A DNA stretch of 64,000 nt from Orientallactaga sibirica (Eukaryota; Chordata; Mammalia; Rodentia; Dipodidae): the NCBI GenBank assembly GCA_036365145.1, contig JAEOAD010002231.1:2583501-2647500 (forward strand). Direction: 5' to 3'. A program made the position numbers and the translations under genes. Shown piece after piece: positions 47,776-57,205 of the stretch. Numbering within the stretch: position 1 is the stretch's first letter; every line of letters starts with the position of its first letter. The notes beneath the pieces were generated by a model. It worked only from the letters and a program-made list of their open reading frames with translations, searched no databases and had not been told where the DNA came from.

Positions 47776-48112
47776 GAGGAAGGAGGAGTACTTTGCTCCC
47801 TGCTATTATGATTATTTAATTCAAGAGCTTTACCACATTGGAAAAAGTGATAATATATATGCTCATCTACTCAATATTTGGAGTTTTTTATAGCCCATTA
47901 CCAAGTGATAGGTCTCAGTTTCTTCAGAGTTATCTGTCAGGACCTGCTGCAAGGATTCAAAGGCGCATCCAATATGTCTAGGCAATTCTCCTGTCTTGTA
48001 TGCATTTCCACACACTGCTGCATACCTGGCCTTCTGCTAAAACAAGTGTAAGCCCAGAGCACTGCTACCTACTTTTTCCTCAGTATTATTGTTATTATTA
48101 TTATTTATTTAT
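47776..48112. other. No feature recognised
   Basis: Unique-looking sequence ending in a (TTA)n stretch at about 48088-48112. Confidence 0.4.
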
Positions 48113-48265
48113 TTTTTGGGAGGGAGTTTCGAGGTAGGGTCTCACTCTGGTCCATGCTGACCTGGAATTAACTATGTAGTCTCAGGGTGGCCTTGAACTC
48201 TCGGCGATCCTCCTACCACTGCCTAATGAGTGCTGGGATTAAAGGCGTGTGTCACCACGCTCGGC
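48113..48265 (-). mobile_element. B1 SINE, antisense
   Basis: TTTCGAGGTAGGGTCTCACTC ... GACCTGGAATTAACTATG ... GGGATTAAAGGCGTGTGTC ... CACGCTCGGC. Several CpG sites are retained. Confidence 0.95.
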
Positions 48266-48530
48266 ATTTGCTTAGTATTATTTTAACATTGGATTGTGCA
48301 TTCATTGTTTTAAAGGACAAACTATGGGATACAAATAAGAGATAATGCATTCCAAGTAACATTTCTGGCACATGTAGTGTTTTGTATTTAAGATATCAAA
48401 TGATTATTGTTTTCATTATTATACAGTCCAGATGTATTGAAATTTATTCATTTGACTTCTTCATATTCTGAACTGTTATTGAACTTTGATATTCTAATAT
48501 GTACTCCTAGAGTTTGGAAAGGTATGATTT

Positions 48531-48662
48531 GGGCTGGAGAGATGGCTCAACTGTTAAAGGTACTTGCTTGAAAAGCCTGATGGTCTAGTTTTGATGCCCC
48601 AGTACCCATGTAAAGCAAGGTGCACAAAGTGGTTCATGCATCTGGAGTTCATTTGCAATGGT
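48531..48662 (+). mobile_element. DIP-type SINE, 3' truncated
   Basis: The head GGGCTGGAGAGATGGCTCAAC and body to GTTCATTTGCAATGG are present. The CT-rich and AAATAAA tail is absent and the sequence passes into unique DNA. Confidence 0.85.
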
Positions 48663-49256
48663 GAGAAAAGGTAAGTTTTATCGTAAGATAGACATTCAAA
48701 GAGAAATTAAGCACATTTTACATTTTGTTACCAAACCCAGACAGATTTTGAATCACTGTTTCAGAGTTTATTTTCTTACAAATTGCTTTGAAAGCAATTT
48801 TCTCATTATCTTTATATCTGTACCATAATTTATTTTATGTATGACATGAGTATAATTAAGGTTTAAAAATGTTTTCCATATTCATTAATTATAGCTTCAT
48901 ATAACTGACCAGTAATAAAAACATTGTTAAGCTATGATTATATTCGTTACCCTGTTCTTTCTCCTCTTCTTATTCTTCCTCTTCCTCCTTTTTGAAGAAT
49001 TTTCTACATTAAATAACCAAATAAGTTCTGACCAAATAAACTGCCAGAGTTCAAATAACTCCCCCATGTGAGTAGCAGTTGTTTTGTAAACATCCATAAT
49101 AATTATAGAGTAGAAATCTATATATTCTTGTTGTCTGGTTGAAAGTTTAGAACATTTCACCCAGTTCACTGTGGTTTCCAAATCTGAATAGTTAACAAGT
49201 GATTAAAGATCAATCAACCAACAAATATAATCCTCCCTCAAATAAAAACAAAAATA
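48663..49256. other. No feature recognised
   Basis: AT-rich sequence with a CTTCCTC-type pyrimidine run (about 48958-48990). Confidence 0.4.
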
Positions 49257-49536
49257 GGGGCTGGAGAGATGGTTTAGTGGTTAAGGCACCTGCCTGCCAA
49301 ACCTAAGAACAGCAGTTCGATTCTTCAGGTACCACATTTAGCCAGACACAAGAAGTGATGCAAGGGTACAATGCCACACTTGCTTATAAGGGGGTGCACA
49401 TGTCTGGAGTTCATTCACAGTGGCTGAGAGGCCGTTGGCACACCCATTCTCTCTGTCTTTCTCTCTCTCTCTCTGCCGCTTCCTCTCTCTCTGTTTCTCT
49501 CTGTCTCTCTCACTCTCTATCTCAAAAAAAAAAAAA
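49257..49536 (+). mobile_element. DIP-type SINE, long subfamily, sense
   Basis: GGGGCTGGAGAGATGGTTTAG with A and B boxes (GGTTTAGTGG, AGTTCGATTC), the long-form body (GGGTACAATGCCACACTTGC ... GTGGCTGAGAGGCC), a ~80-bp CT-rich stretch and an A tail. With 18741 and 43980 it defines the long form. Confidence 0.93.
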
Positions 49537-49556
49537 GACATTTAAAACTTAATGTT

Positions 49557-49706
49557 AGCCAGGCATGGTGACCACGTCTTTAATCCCAGCAATGGGGAGG
49601 CTAGGATAGGAAAACTACTGTGAGTTCACGGCCGCGTGGACTACAGAGTGAGTTCCAAGTCATCCTGGGTTACAGTATGACCCTGCTTAAAAAAAAAAAA
49701 AAAAAA
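49557..49706 (+). mobile_element. B1 SINE
   Basis: AGCCAGGCATGGTGACCACG ... TTTAATCCCAGC ... GTGAGTTCACGGCCGCGTGG ... GACCCTGCTT with an A18 tail. It lies 20 bp after the DIP SINE. Confidence 0.92.
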
Positions 49707-49783
49707 CATTTTTGGTAAATCTTAATGTTGCTGATTCATGATTCATCTCTTATGGCTTTATCAAAACTGTTAGAGCTCTTCTC

Positions 49784-49985
49784 TAGGTCTGGTGGTATAT
49801 TCCTATAATCCCAACTACTTGGGAGGCTAAGGCAGGAAAACTCAGTTCAGACTGGGTTCAAGACCAGATTGGTTAATTTGATGAGGCCCTGTCTCAAAAT
49901 AAGAAAAAAGGAACCTGTGGATGATGATTAGCGGTAGAGTGCCTACATGGGTTGAAGCCTCAGTATCACAAACAAAACAAACAAT
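49784..49985 (+). mobile_element. Dimeric SINE: 7SL monomer joined to an ID element
   Basis: The left half 49784-49911 is an old 7SL-type monomer (GGTCTGGTGGTATATTCC ... ACTTGGGAGGCTAAGGCAGG ... GAGGCCCTGTCTCAAAATAAG). The right half 49916-49985 is ID-like (GATGATTAGCGGTAGAGTGCC ... GGTTGAAGCC ... TATCACAAACAAAACAAAC). The abutting order and single terminal A-rich tail fit the known B1-dID dimer type. Confidence 0.65.
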
Positions 49986-50195
49986 AATCACAGGTCTCTG
50001 CTTTTTGGTGTCACCTCTGCAGATGCCTAGAATTCTAAGGAATGGAATCTAGAAAGCTCTAACCCAGACAATGGAAATGTTTTCTTTCATCAGGATGAGT
50101 TCCCCATAGGTGATTCCCAAGTCAAGAAAGAAGCATGGTGTCCTGCAAATCAAACATTACTTGATACTTTAGAACTGTTTCCTTTCTTGTTGATG

Positions 50196-50339
50196 TTTTC
50201 TTTAGACAGGGTCTCATTCTGAAGTGCAAGCTAACTTGGAGCTTACTATCTAGTCCAGGCTGGCCTCAAACTCAAGACAATCCTCTTGCCTCATCCTCTT
50301 TGGGGCTGGTATTACAGGTGTGAGCCATAATGCCCAGTT
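50196..50339 (-). mobile_element. 7SL/B1-type SINE, antisense, old
   Basis: TTTAGACAGGGTCTCATTCTG ... CAGGCTGGCCTCAAACTC ... GGTATTACAGGTGTGAGCC ... ATGCCCAGTT. This is the proto-B1 form (TTACAGGTGTGAGCC) rather than the younger B1. Confidence 0.8.
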
Positions 50340-53221
50340 GTACTACTGTTTCCAAAGATAGCTCTTGAAATAATCTACCAGAATACAGTGAGTATAAGTG
50401 AATCACCAAGAAGGATAGATGGTTTACAAAATCAAGAGAAATTATATGTCATAAACAGAAAGCTTGGCAATTATCTGAAAAATGTTTCTGAATCCACCCA
50501 CAGTTATTTATACGAACAAGAATAACTATGATTTTTTTTCTACTGAGTATTAGATTGTTACTTCTATTTTTCATTAGTCGTATTCAGGCTGCAAAGGACA
50601 GTAATTGCCTTCCATGTGGCTGCCAGGTGAAGCTTTGAGAAAATGACTGATGAAGGCTCAAGAAAACAAGATATTGCTGAGCAACTATGTTTCTGATTGC
50701 TTCACTGTGAAATTCCCTGATCAGTTTAAGTTGTGCAGGTTTGTTTCAAGCATGGGACCAGTGAATCAAATATAAATGGTGAATTTTTTTCTCATTAGCT
50801 TATCCTGTTTCCCATGAGATGAATATAAAACACAGTTAATAGCAGAAACTAAGGCAAGGATCAAATATGAGATGCAGTTTTTCATACCCAGTATGTAAGT
50901 AATTCCAAATAAAGAGACACAAAAATTTAAGCTGTCAATGCTGACTTACATATATTACAAATTATTTTAATTTAAATGTAAGTAATAGCAATACATGAGA
51001 CTGTTGTTTGTAGAAAATATGAGAAGCATAAAAATCCTTTGTGATGAGAACCACAGTGTGAGACTTATAGGTAAACTCATATAATTGTATTTTGCACATC
51101 CTTAGTACCCATCAAGATCCATCTACATCATGATTCTCTTTCACGTCTAACCAGTATGTGCAAGATGATTTAGGGTCCTTCAGGGCTTACTAAATAGTTG
51201 TCTTTCTTCTCAAGTTTTCCAAATACAATATTTGTCTTTTTACTGACCATTACTATGGCCATTTGTTTGGGCCCAACCTCAAATATAGGAGTATTGACTA
51301 TGCTTTGTGCACTATAAAAATGTACATGTAAGTTCTGAGGAAAGAAAAGTCACATGGGGATGTCTTTAGTGATTTATTTCCATGATCACATGAACTCATG
51401 CTAGCTTGGACCCTGTAGAGAATCTAGAAGAGACTGAACTCCAAGACTGGCAAAATTTAGCAGTGGGTGAGAACAGAGTGAAGCTCAAAGCAGCTAATCC
51501 TGAGAAGGGCCAGAAGCAGACATTCATGAGCCTACTGGACGGTGTGTTGTAAGGCTCACCAGGGCCAAGGCCTCCATCTACTCATCTCTGTGCTCTCAGG
51601 CCCCCACATGCACTTAAATGTGCAATGGCTTCATGAGCAGCTGCTAAATCAACTATCAAGGAAGGACTAATGCAGAAAGAGAAAGAGAGAGAGAGGAGAG
51701 AGAGATGGTAAGATAGAAAACAGCAGTAAATAGGAATAAAGCGACAGAGTGTACACTTACCTGTGAGGTTAAATATTCGGAGTAAACCTACTTTCTGAAA
51801 TAAATGCTGAGAAAGTTTCTGCTTTTTAATGGAGTAAAAATGAGCCCAGAACTAGAAGAGCAGAAGGAAGTGGGAATGCACAGACAAAAGACAAAGTGTC
51901 CATGGGTATATTTTTTTGTGAACAAGAGGCCCTTGTCCTTACTTCTGTAAGTCCTGGTGTTATGTATTTACTCTTTAATTATGTTCTTACAAATGACATA
52001 AAATTTATTTTTCTGAGTAAAATAATAAACATGTTTCCTCCTATTTAGGAAAACACACAAGGAGAAAAACACATATGTGGCTATGACAGCATCTCAAGGA
52101 TTGTGTTTATTTGCAGTTAGTTATTTTGTGCATGTATACTTCCCTGTCTGTATGAGTTATGTGTGTTTGTGTGGGTCTGTCAAATAATTGTGCAGACAGC
52201 ATTTGGATCATGAGTGAAATTAACTTTTGCTTCCTTTTTAGTCTAAGGTATAATTGTTTATGTTGTAGCATTTGGTTCCATGTTTTTGATTTTGTTAAAT
52301 ATGAGAGAATATTTGCACAAGTAAATATGTGAGCTTTGACTGTACTTGTAACTTTGCATTGGGAGTTGGTAGGATGTTGTGCGAGTCTTAGAGATAACTA
52401 TCCTACTTGTCAGTGCAGAGAGGTTATTCAGTACGTGCACTGTGCTTGGCATTAACTTCCTGATTAGCAATACTTGTTGGAAGAGTTAGCCCTGTGCATA
52501 TGGAATATAATGTTGGTTGGTGGTAAAGAGAGGGAAGTGATGAAATTAGGCAAAACCTGTTCATATTTGCTCTTCATTCACTTACGATTTATTTTCAACA
52601 TAGATAGGGTCTATATATTTTTCAATGTTTTGTTATTTCTTTTACTCAAAAATGTTCTTCAGAAACATCTGAACTAGTAAACTTCTAACTTAATTTTCTC
52701 CATTTCTGTAATGTTTCCTAACTGGCAAATCAAAATAAAAGCAAAAAATACAAGAACACTGTAAAATCTAAGTGCTCAATTCCAAGTATTTATTTATAGC
52801 ATATGAGTGTTCACATATTGCACTATAAAATTACATGTCCATAATTTATTGTGGTGAGAATCTTTAGACTGAAATCTGCCCTTTTCAACAAAGTTTTCAG
52901 TGTTAATTCATTATTATAGGTCCTATGTGATGTAGAAGATGTCTGGAGCTTTCTTATCTTGCTGAAATGAAACTTTTTGTCTCTTGACATAGTAATTCCC
53001 CACCTCTCCACCCCTGTACCCCCAGCTCTTGGTAGCCACCATTCCACTCTTGGACCCTATGAATTTGACAATTTTAGCTATCTCACGTACATGGAACCAT
53101 GCAATATTTATCTTTCGGTAGCTAGTCTTTTTCACTGGCCTTATGCCTTGACGGAGCAACATGTTATTCCTGGGCATTTTTGGAAAATAAAAACAGCCAT
53201 TAGCAATGGAGACTTGACAAG
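50340..53221. other. Long interval without recognised repeats or exons
   Basis: About 2.9 kb upstream of the Dkk2 promoter contains no clear SINE. Short GA-rich (51678-51708) and TG-rich (52130-52190) stretches occur. The 70-100 codon frames at 52823-53285 show no recognisable domain. Confidence 0.45.
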
Positions 53222-53350
53222 AGGGCTATCAATAGTCTATGATCCCAACACTTCAAAGATCAAGGGAGCAGGATCCCTAGTCTGAGGCCAGCGAGGGCTA
53301 CATAGCCAGAACTTGTCTCAAAACAAACACCCCGCCCCCCCAAAAAAACC
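53222..53350 (+). mobile_element. Degraded 7SL/B1-type SINE
   Basis: TATGATCCCAACACTTCAAAG ... CTGAGGCCAGCGAGGGCTAC ... GAACTTGTCTCAAAACAAAC and a C/A-rich tail. The head is lost. It is the last recognised rodent SINE before the Dkk2 promoter. Confidence 0.65.
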
Positions 53351-53847
53351 CAGTAAAGATACTTCTCTTAAGACAGCAAGACAATACAAAAATAAGAGAA
53401 CATGTCAGAAGGTTCATCAAATTTTCATCCATTTGTTTGTGTATTAAAAAACAAAACAGGCAGGGTCAGGAGACAAATATGCATGGTTGGCGGAAGCTGT
53501 CCAGGAGATATCAACTCTGAATCTTGGAGGGTTTGTTGGAAAATAAAGGAGACACCAACGTTCTCAGAGACATGTTAAAGTTGGCTTCTAGACAGCCTAA
53601 AATGTGCCAGAATCAGGTGTGGAAGAGGAGATTCTAGTGTGCGCTGCCAAAGGTCTCTCTGCACCGTTAGCCATCAATGTTCAACCGCAAGCCTCCATTT
53701 CACTCTTCCAGGGCCTGCCAACTTCAGATGCAGCAACTTCCGGAAAAACAAAACCATTGCACTGAATGGGAAGTCTTGTTGCTTGACTGTCACACCTCAT
53801 GCAGCATTGCTGGGACAGCGTGTCACTGGCAGTTCCTGCGCCTGGTC

Positions 53848-53862
53848 CATTGGCTGCCAATG
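53848..53862. promoter_or_regulatory. Palindrome with two opposed CCAAT boxes
   Basis: CATTGGC-T-GCCAATG is a perfect 7-bp inverted repeat with one central base. It holds a CCAAT box on each strand and TTGGC/GCCAA half-sites. It lies about 870 bp before the TATA box, too far for a core CCAAT box. NF-Y or NF1-type binding is an inference. Confidence 0.45.
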
Positions 53863-54599
53863 TCGCCCCCCAGCGCCGAGCGCAGGCCTGCGCGCTTCGC
53901 TGTGGCTCCCCAGCTGCGCTCGGCTTAGAGAGAACCAGACTTGGGGCTCCTGAGGGCCAGGCAGGAAAGGCTTCCCCTCAGATATCCCAGGGGCGAGGAG
54001 GCAGGAAGCCCCTGAGGAGGCAGGACCTCCAAAGCTGCCGGCCTCCTCAGACCCCGTCCCCTACCCCATTCATTCTCGTGGGAAATTTCCTTTTCACAAG
54101 AGAGCATTTGTCTGGTATCCTAAGTGTCCAAACTGTAAAGTCCAGACACTTGCCGCACACCCCGGGCTATTCCCTTTCTCCACATCCCGGGGATACATAG
54201 ATGAGTGCTGTGTGCCTTTCAAAGACCAAGAATGGCTTTGCCGTCTTTGCTTCTCTTTCCCCTTCCCAAGCCCTCTGGATCCGAAGGGCACCCCCCAGGC
54301 GGACCTAAGAGGAGCCATCCTCATCGCCCAAGGCTAAGATCAAACCCGACTGTGCACAGAACACAAGGTCAAGGCCCATCTAAGGCTCCCAGAGGACTTT
54401 TCAGGCACTTCTCACAGACTTGGAGGGTGGTGATGGGTGGGAAGAACTGACAGGATGGTGGCGGTCACTATACATGGGGACAACTTTCCTCTTCGTCTCC
54501 ATCCTCCCGCCCTCCCCTCCATCTCCCCCTGGAATTTGAGGTCAGGCCCCAGCAGCCCTATCTTTCGCTGTGGGTGATTCCCGCTTTCCTGATTGTTGT

Positions 54600-54760
54600 G
54601 GGGTGGGTGGGGAAGCCGCAGCAGGGGGAAGGGGAGGCGGGAGTGTGGGTGGGGGCGAGAGAAAACGTTTTCAGTGTTTGTCACTCTTGAACAGGGGGGC
54701 GGAGGAAAAGCCCACTGAGGAAAGCTATATAAAGCAAAGGGGGTGGGGGGGCGGCGAGAA
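54600..54760 (+). promoter_or_regulatory. Dkk2: G-rich proximal promoter with GC boxes
   Basis: Runs such as GGGGAAGGGGAGGCGGGAG and GGGTGGGGGCGAG (about 54626-54659), GGGGCGG at 54696-54702, and GGGTGGGGGGGCGGCGAG at 54741-54757 flank the TATA box. They are candidate Sp1/KLF sites. The guanine runs could also form a G-quadruplex. Confidence 0.6.
54726..54734 (+). promoter_or_regulatory. Dkk2: TATA box of Dkk2 (TATATAAAG)
   Basis: TATATAAAG is a near-consensus TATA box in an otherwise GC-rich region. It lies 725 bp before the start codon and would place initiation at about 54755-54765. The start site is inferred and not fixed by transcript data. Confidence 0.65.
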
Positions 54761-54805
54761 CAGAAGGAGCTTGCAGGCTTGCGGAGCGCAGGTCCCAGGC
54801 AGGGC

Positions 54806-54844
54806 ATGGAGGCGTCGCTGTCGGGGGTTGGTGGTCCGGAGTGA
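54806..54844 (+). CDS. Upstream ORF (12 codons) in the Dkk2 leader
   Basis: ATG at 54806 opens a 12-residue frame (MEASLSGVGGPE) ending at TGA 54842-54844. It has G at +4 but C at -3 (GGGC-ATG-G), giving a moderate start context. It is the only AUG of the inferred leader and would lie about 45 nt from the cap. Such an upstream ORF could dampen Dkk2 translation. It depends on the inferred transcription start, and conservation was not tested. Confidence 0.35.
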   Translation: MEASLSGVGGPE

Positions 54845-55215
54845 ACCAGGGGACTAGGTTTCGGGGCAACCGCGAGTGCACGCGTGGGGGATCATCCCGG
54901 CTGGCCTCGGAGCTCCAGAGTGCGGTCCAGGGGGCGACTCCTGGTCCCCGGTGATACAGTCTACTAAGTTTGCAAAGGGGGACTTGTGTTGAGAGCCAAA
55001 AGGGTAGGAGAACAGCGGAAAGCACCGAAAGTGAGTCTGGCGGAGAAGCAACTGGTGCGACCCCTGTCTTCATCGGTCCAGAGGAGGACCCAAGCGCTGA
55101 CCCTGTGGGCGCGAGCACCCTGCTGCAGGGCCAGGAGCCACGCAAGCGGTGCGGTCCGCGGGGCTGGGGCTTCCAGCACCTTGGGTCACGCCTCCTTGGC
55201 GAGAAGGCGCCTCGC

Positions 55216-55222
55216 CTTTGAT
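55216..55222 (+). promoter_or_regulatory. Candidate TCF/LEF site (CTTTGAT)
   Basis: CTTTGAT in the Dkk2 leader fits the TCF/LEF core (CTTTGWW). A 7-bp match is expected by chance every few kilobases, so support is weak. Feedback of Wnt signalling on Dickkopf genes is known in general. Confidence 0.25.
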
Positions 55223-55458
55223 TGCTTCCAGTCACTGCAGAACTTCCTGCCCTTGGTTGAGAAGCGGGTCTCGTTGGGGTCCCTCCTGAGACTGAGTTTA
55301 CACGGTCCTGGGTCCCCTAACCAGGAAGGGTTGGGGGAACAGCGTCTGAGAGGAGCCCTCAAGCGTCGCGTGACCGGGGTCCCGCGTTGGGGGTCCTCCC
55401 TCTGCTAGCATTCGCTCCCTCCTGGCTCGGCGCCACCCCCGGAACCCCTGGCCGGGAG

Positions 55459-55680
55459 ATGGCCGCGTTGATGCGGGGCAAGGACTCGTCCCGCTGCCTG
55501 CTCCTACTGGCCGCGGTGCTGATGGTGGAGAGCTCGCAGCTGGGCAGCTCGCGGGCCAAGCTCAACTCCATCAAGTCCTCTCTGGGCGGGGAGACGCCTG
55601 CCCAGGCTGCCAATCGATCTGCGGGCATATACCAAGGACTGGCTTTCGGCGGCAGTAAGAAGGGCAAAAGTCTGGGGCAG
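55459..55680 (+). CDS. Dkk2: Dkk2 exon 1, N-terminal coding part
   Basis: The 74 codons encode the amino terminus of Dickkopf-2, a secreted glycoprotein that binds LRP5/6 co-receptors and Kremen and so modulates Wnt/beta-catenin signalling. Residues 1-33 form the signal peptide (leucine-rich core CLLLLAAVLMV at 13-23). N36-S37-I38 is the NXI motif that in DKK1, DKK2 and DKK4 contacts the first LRP6 propeller. N52-R53-S54 is an N-glycosylation sequon. The AFGGSKKGK stretch (62-70) is typical of DKK2. The ATG has G at -3 and +4 (strong context), and no ATG lies upstream in frame. The exon ends CAG|GTAGGA after a whole codon (phase 0), just before the first cysteine-rich domain, so both cysteine-rich domains are outside the window. 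No frameshift or odd residue is seen. By recall it differs from other mammalian DKK2 at only a few positions. Confidence 0.97.
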
Positions 55681-56041
55681 GTAGGAAATCCCGCCAAATC
55701 CATGCTTCAGCCAGGAGAGGTAGGGACCAGCGCTCTTGTGCGCGCATTTTGCTTCTGCACCAGGAGAGAGTCTTAGCGCGACCACAAGCCAGGTGTGGCT
55801 CGCCTGGTCCCTTGGGAGAGGTTTCCTGAAGCTGGGGCTGGGGGACGCGGAGGGGGAGGTGTCTGCGTGGTTGCTGGTCGCTATGCTGCATGGAGGGGAC
55901 GGGTGAGGGTTCTGTCTCACCTATGCTTGGGGACAAGGGCACGTCGTAAGATCTCTCATGCGTGCCCCTGTGGAAAGTGGAATGGTCCTCCCGTCCAATG
56001 TGCAAATGCAATGGATGATGTTAACAGCAACTAACACATGA

Positions 56042-56205
56042 CAAGTAGTACCTGCTAGGTGTTATTCTAAGCTCTTCTGGAATACTCTGGATTGATCTTC
56101 GCAACTCTGTAAGATAGCGGCTGTTGTTTCCCAATTCTGCAAATGAGCTTTTGAGTCACAGAGAAATAGAATTTTGCTCAGGGCATAGAGTCCTATGAGT
56201 GACAG
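56042..56205 (-). repeat. MIR SINE in Dkk2 intron 1
   Basis: CCTGCTAGGTGTTATTCTAAG ... CAACTCTGTAAGATAGCGG ... CCCAATTCTGCAAATGAGC ... CACAGAGAAATAGAATTTTG ... follows the reverse-strand MIR order (TGCCAGGCACTGTTCTAAG, CCTATGAGGTAGG, CATTTTACAGATGAGG). It is old, so it may be conserved with other mammals at this site. Confidence 0.65.
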
Positions 56206-56321
56206 GGGGATTTCACTCTGCACAGTCAGAACCAAGGGCCAGGGCGCCCATTCCATTTTGCAATCTGGAGTGGGGATTCTTCCCGCCCGCCCCCACCCCA
56301 TCCACCCCGTGGGTTCTTCCT

Positions 56322-56339
56322 CTCTCTCCCTCTCTCTCC

Positions 56340-56374
<35 letters not shown>
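56322..56374. repeat. (CT)n microsatellite
   Basis: A CT tract of about 50 bases (slightly interrupted before 56341, pure afterwards) in Dkk2 intron 1. The long frames on both strands here are artefacts of the dinucleotide repeat. Confidence 0.95.
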
Positions 56375-56378
<4 letters not shown>

Positions 56379-56479
56379 ACTTTCCTTGGGGAGGAAACAA
56401 TTTTAGTAGACTCATTCTTACTCGTGTAGAACTGTGTATAAATCATCCGGGAGGAAGAAAATTACGAGGTGACAATGAC

Positions 56480-56605
56480 AGCGTCTTAGGCGCCGGCGAC
56501 ACAGCAAGGACTTCAGAGACATTTGTGCGAGAGGGAAGTTCCCGCGGGCGTCTCTGTCTGTCTCTGTGTCACGCAGAGAGATAAATGACAGTCACTTGCA
56601 AACAG

Positions 56606-56653
<48 letters not shown>

Positions 56654-56960
56654 TTGCCCTCGCGCGCAGGGCACCCACTGCGGCTGGCGCGCGGCGGCCA
56701 GGAGAGGGGGCTCTGCGGGCACTGGGAGCCAGCGCTGCTCTGTTCTGCGGAGCCTAAACTGAAATCCTGTCTGCCAAACAGTACACGCACCAACCCCGGG
56801 AGGGGCAGGTGTTCATGCCCAGCAGATGCGGGCTGCCTGGTATCTTCGGAGGTGCTGCGGCCGGCCGGGGCAGGCAGCGCTGTCCACTGTGGAGGCGACG
56901 GACAGCCAGGACCAGTCCCAACTAGCCTGCGAGGAACTGGCAGGCTTGGGCTTGACCCCC
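56480..56960. promoter_or_regulatory. Second CpG-rich block in intron 1
   Basis: CpG-dense segments occur downstream of exon 1: GGCGCCGGCGACACAGC near 56490, TTCCCGCGGGCGTC near 56538, CGCGCGCAGGG and GGCGCGCGGCGGCC near 56662-56700, and CTGCGGCCGGCCGGGGCAGG near 56860. This could be an extension of the promoter island or an internal regulatory element. No exon is evident. Confidence 0.5.
56609..56650. repeat. (CA)21 microsatellite
   Basis: An uninterrupted CA run inside the CpG-rich block. It is the inverted partner of the TG run at 57141. Confidence 0.95.
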
Positions 56961-57137
56961 TACTGCCCTCTCACGGGCATTTTTTTGCCGGATTTTGCAA
57001 TTCAAGAGAGCTGCTTCCCATGGTTTGAAATGTCAAGCATTTCAAGGATTGTTTCAAAGGATTACAAAGTCTGCAAGTACAGGGCTATGGATTTTTTTTT
57101 TTTTTTTTTGTAAAAGCTCAAGGAAAATAAGAAACAA

Positions 57138-57140
<3 letters not shown>

Positions 57141-57205
<65 letters not shown>

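Larger units (their letters stand above)
54758..55458 (+). other. Dkk2: Inferred 5' UTR of Dkk2
   Basis: If transcription starts ~30 bp after the TATA box, the leader is about 700 nt, GC-rich and contiguous with the coding exon. I see one ATG in it (54806). In the coding frame there is no ATG upstream of 55459. A separate leader intron cannot be excluded from sequence alone. Confidence 0.5.
53830..55790. promoter_or_regulatory. Dkk2: CpG island over the Dkk2 promoter and exon 1
   Basis: CpG and GC content rise sharply at about 53830 (for example CAGCGCCGAGCGCAGG at 53871), dip between 54000 and 54450, and stay high from about 54550 to 55790. The rest of the window is AT-rich and CpG-poor. 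CpG islands at promoters of developmental genes like Dkk2 are usual. Limits were judged by eye, not computed. Confidence 0.85.

Noticed and set aside
53639..54200. Three overlapping frames of 83-133 codons upstream of the Dkk2 TATA box
   Set aside because: Overlapping frames in a GC-rich region without recognisable domains or splice signals. A non-coding upstream transcript cannot be excluded but is not supported.
54681..55235. 184-codon open frame on the reverse strand across the Dkk2 leader
   Set aside because: Long frames are expected by chance in CpG-rich DNA. It is proline/serine/arginine-rich with no domain, and lies opposite the Dkk2 leader.
55504..56011. Reverse-strand frames of ~140 codons opposite Dkk2 exon 1
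   Set aside because: They are shadows of the real + strand coding exon and its GC-rich surroundings.
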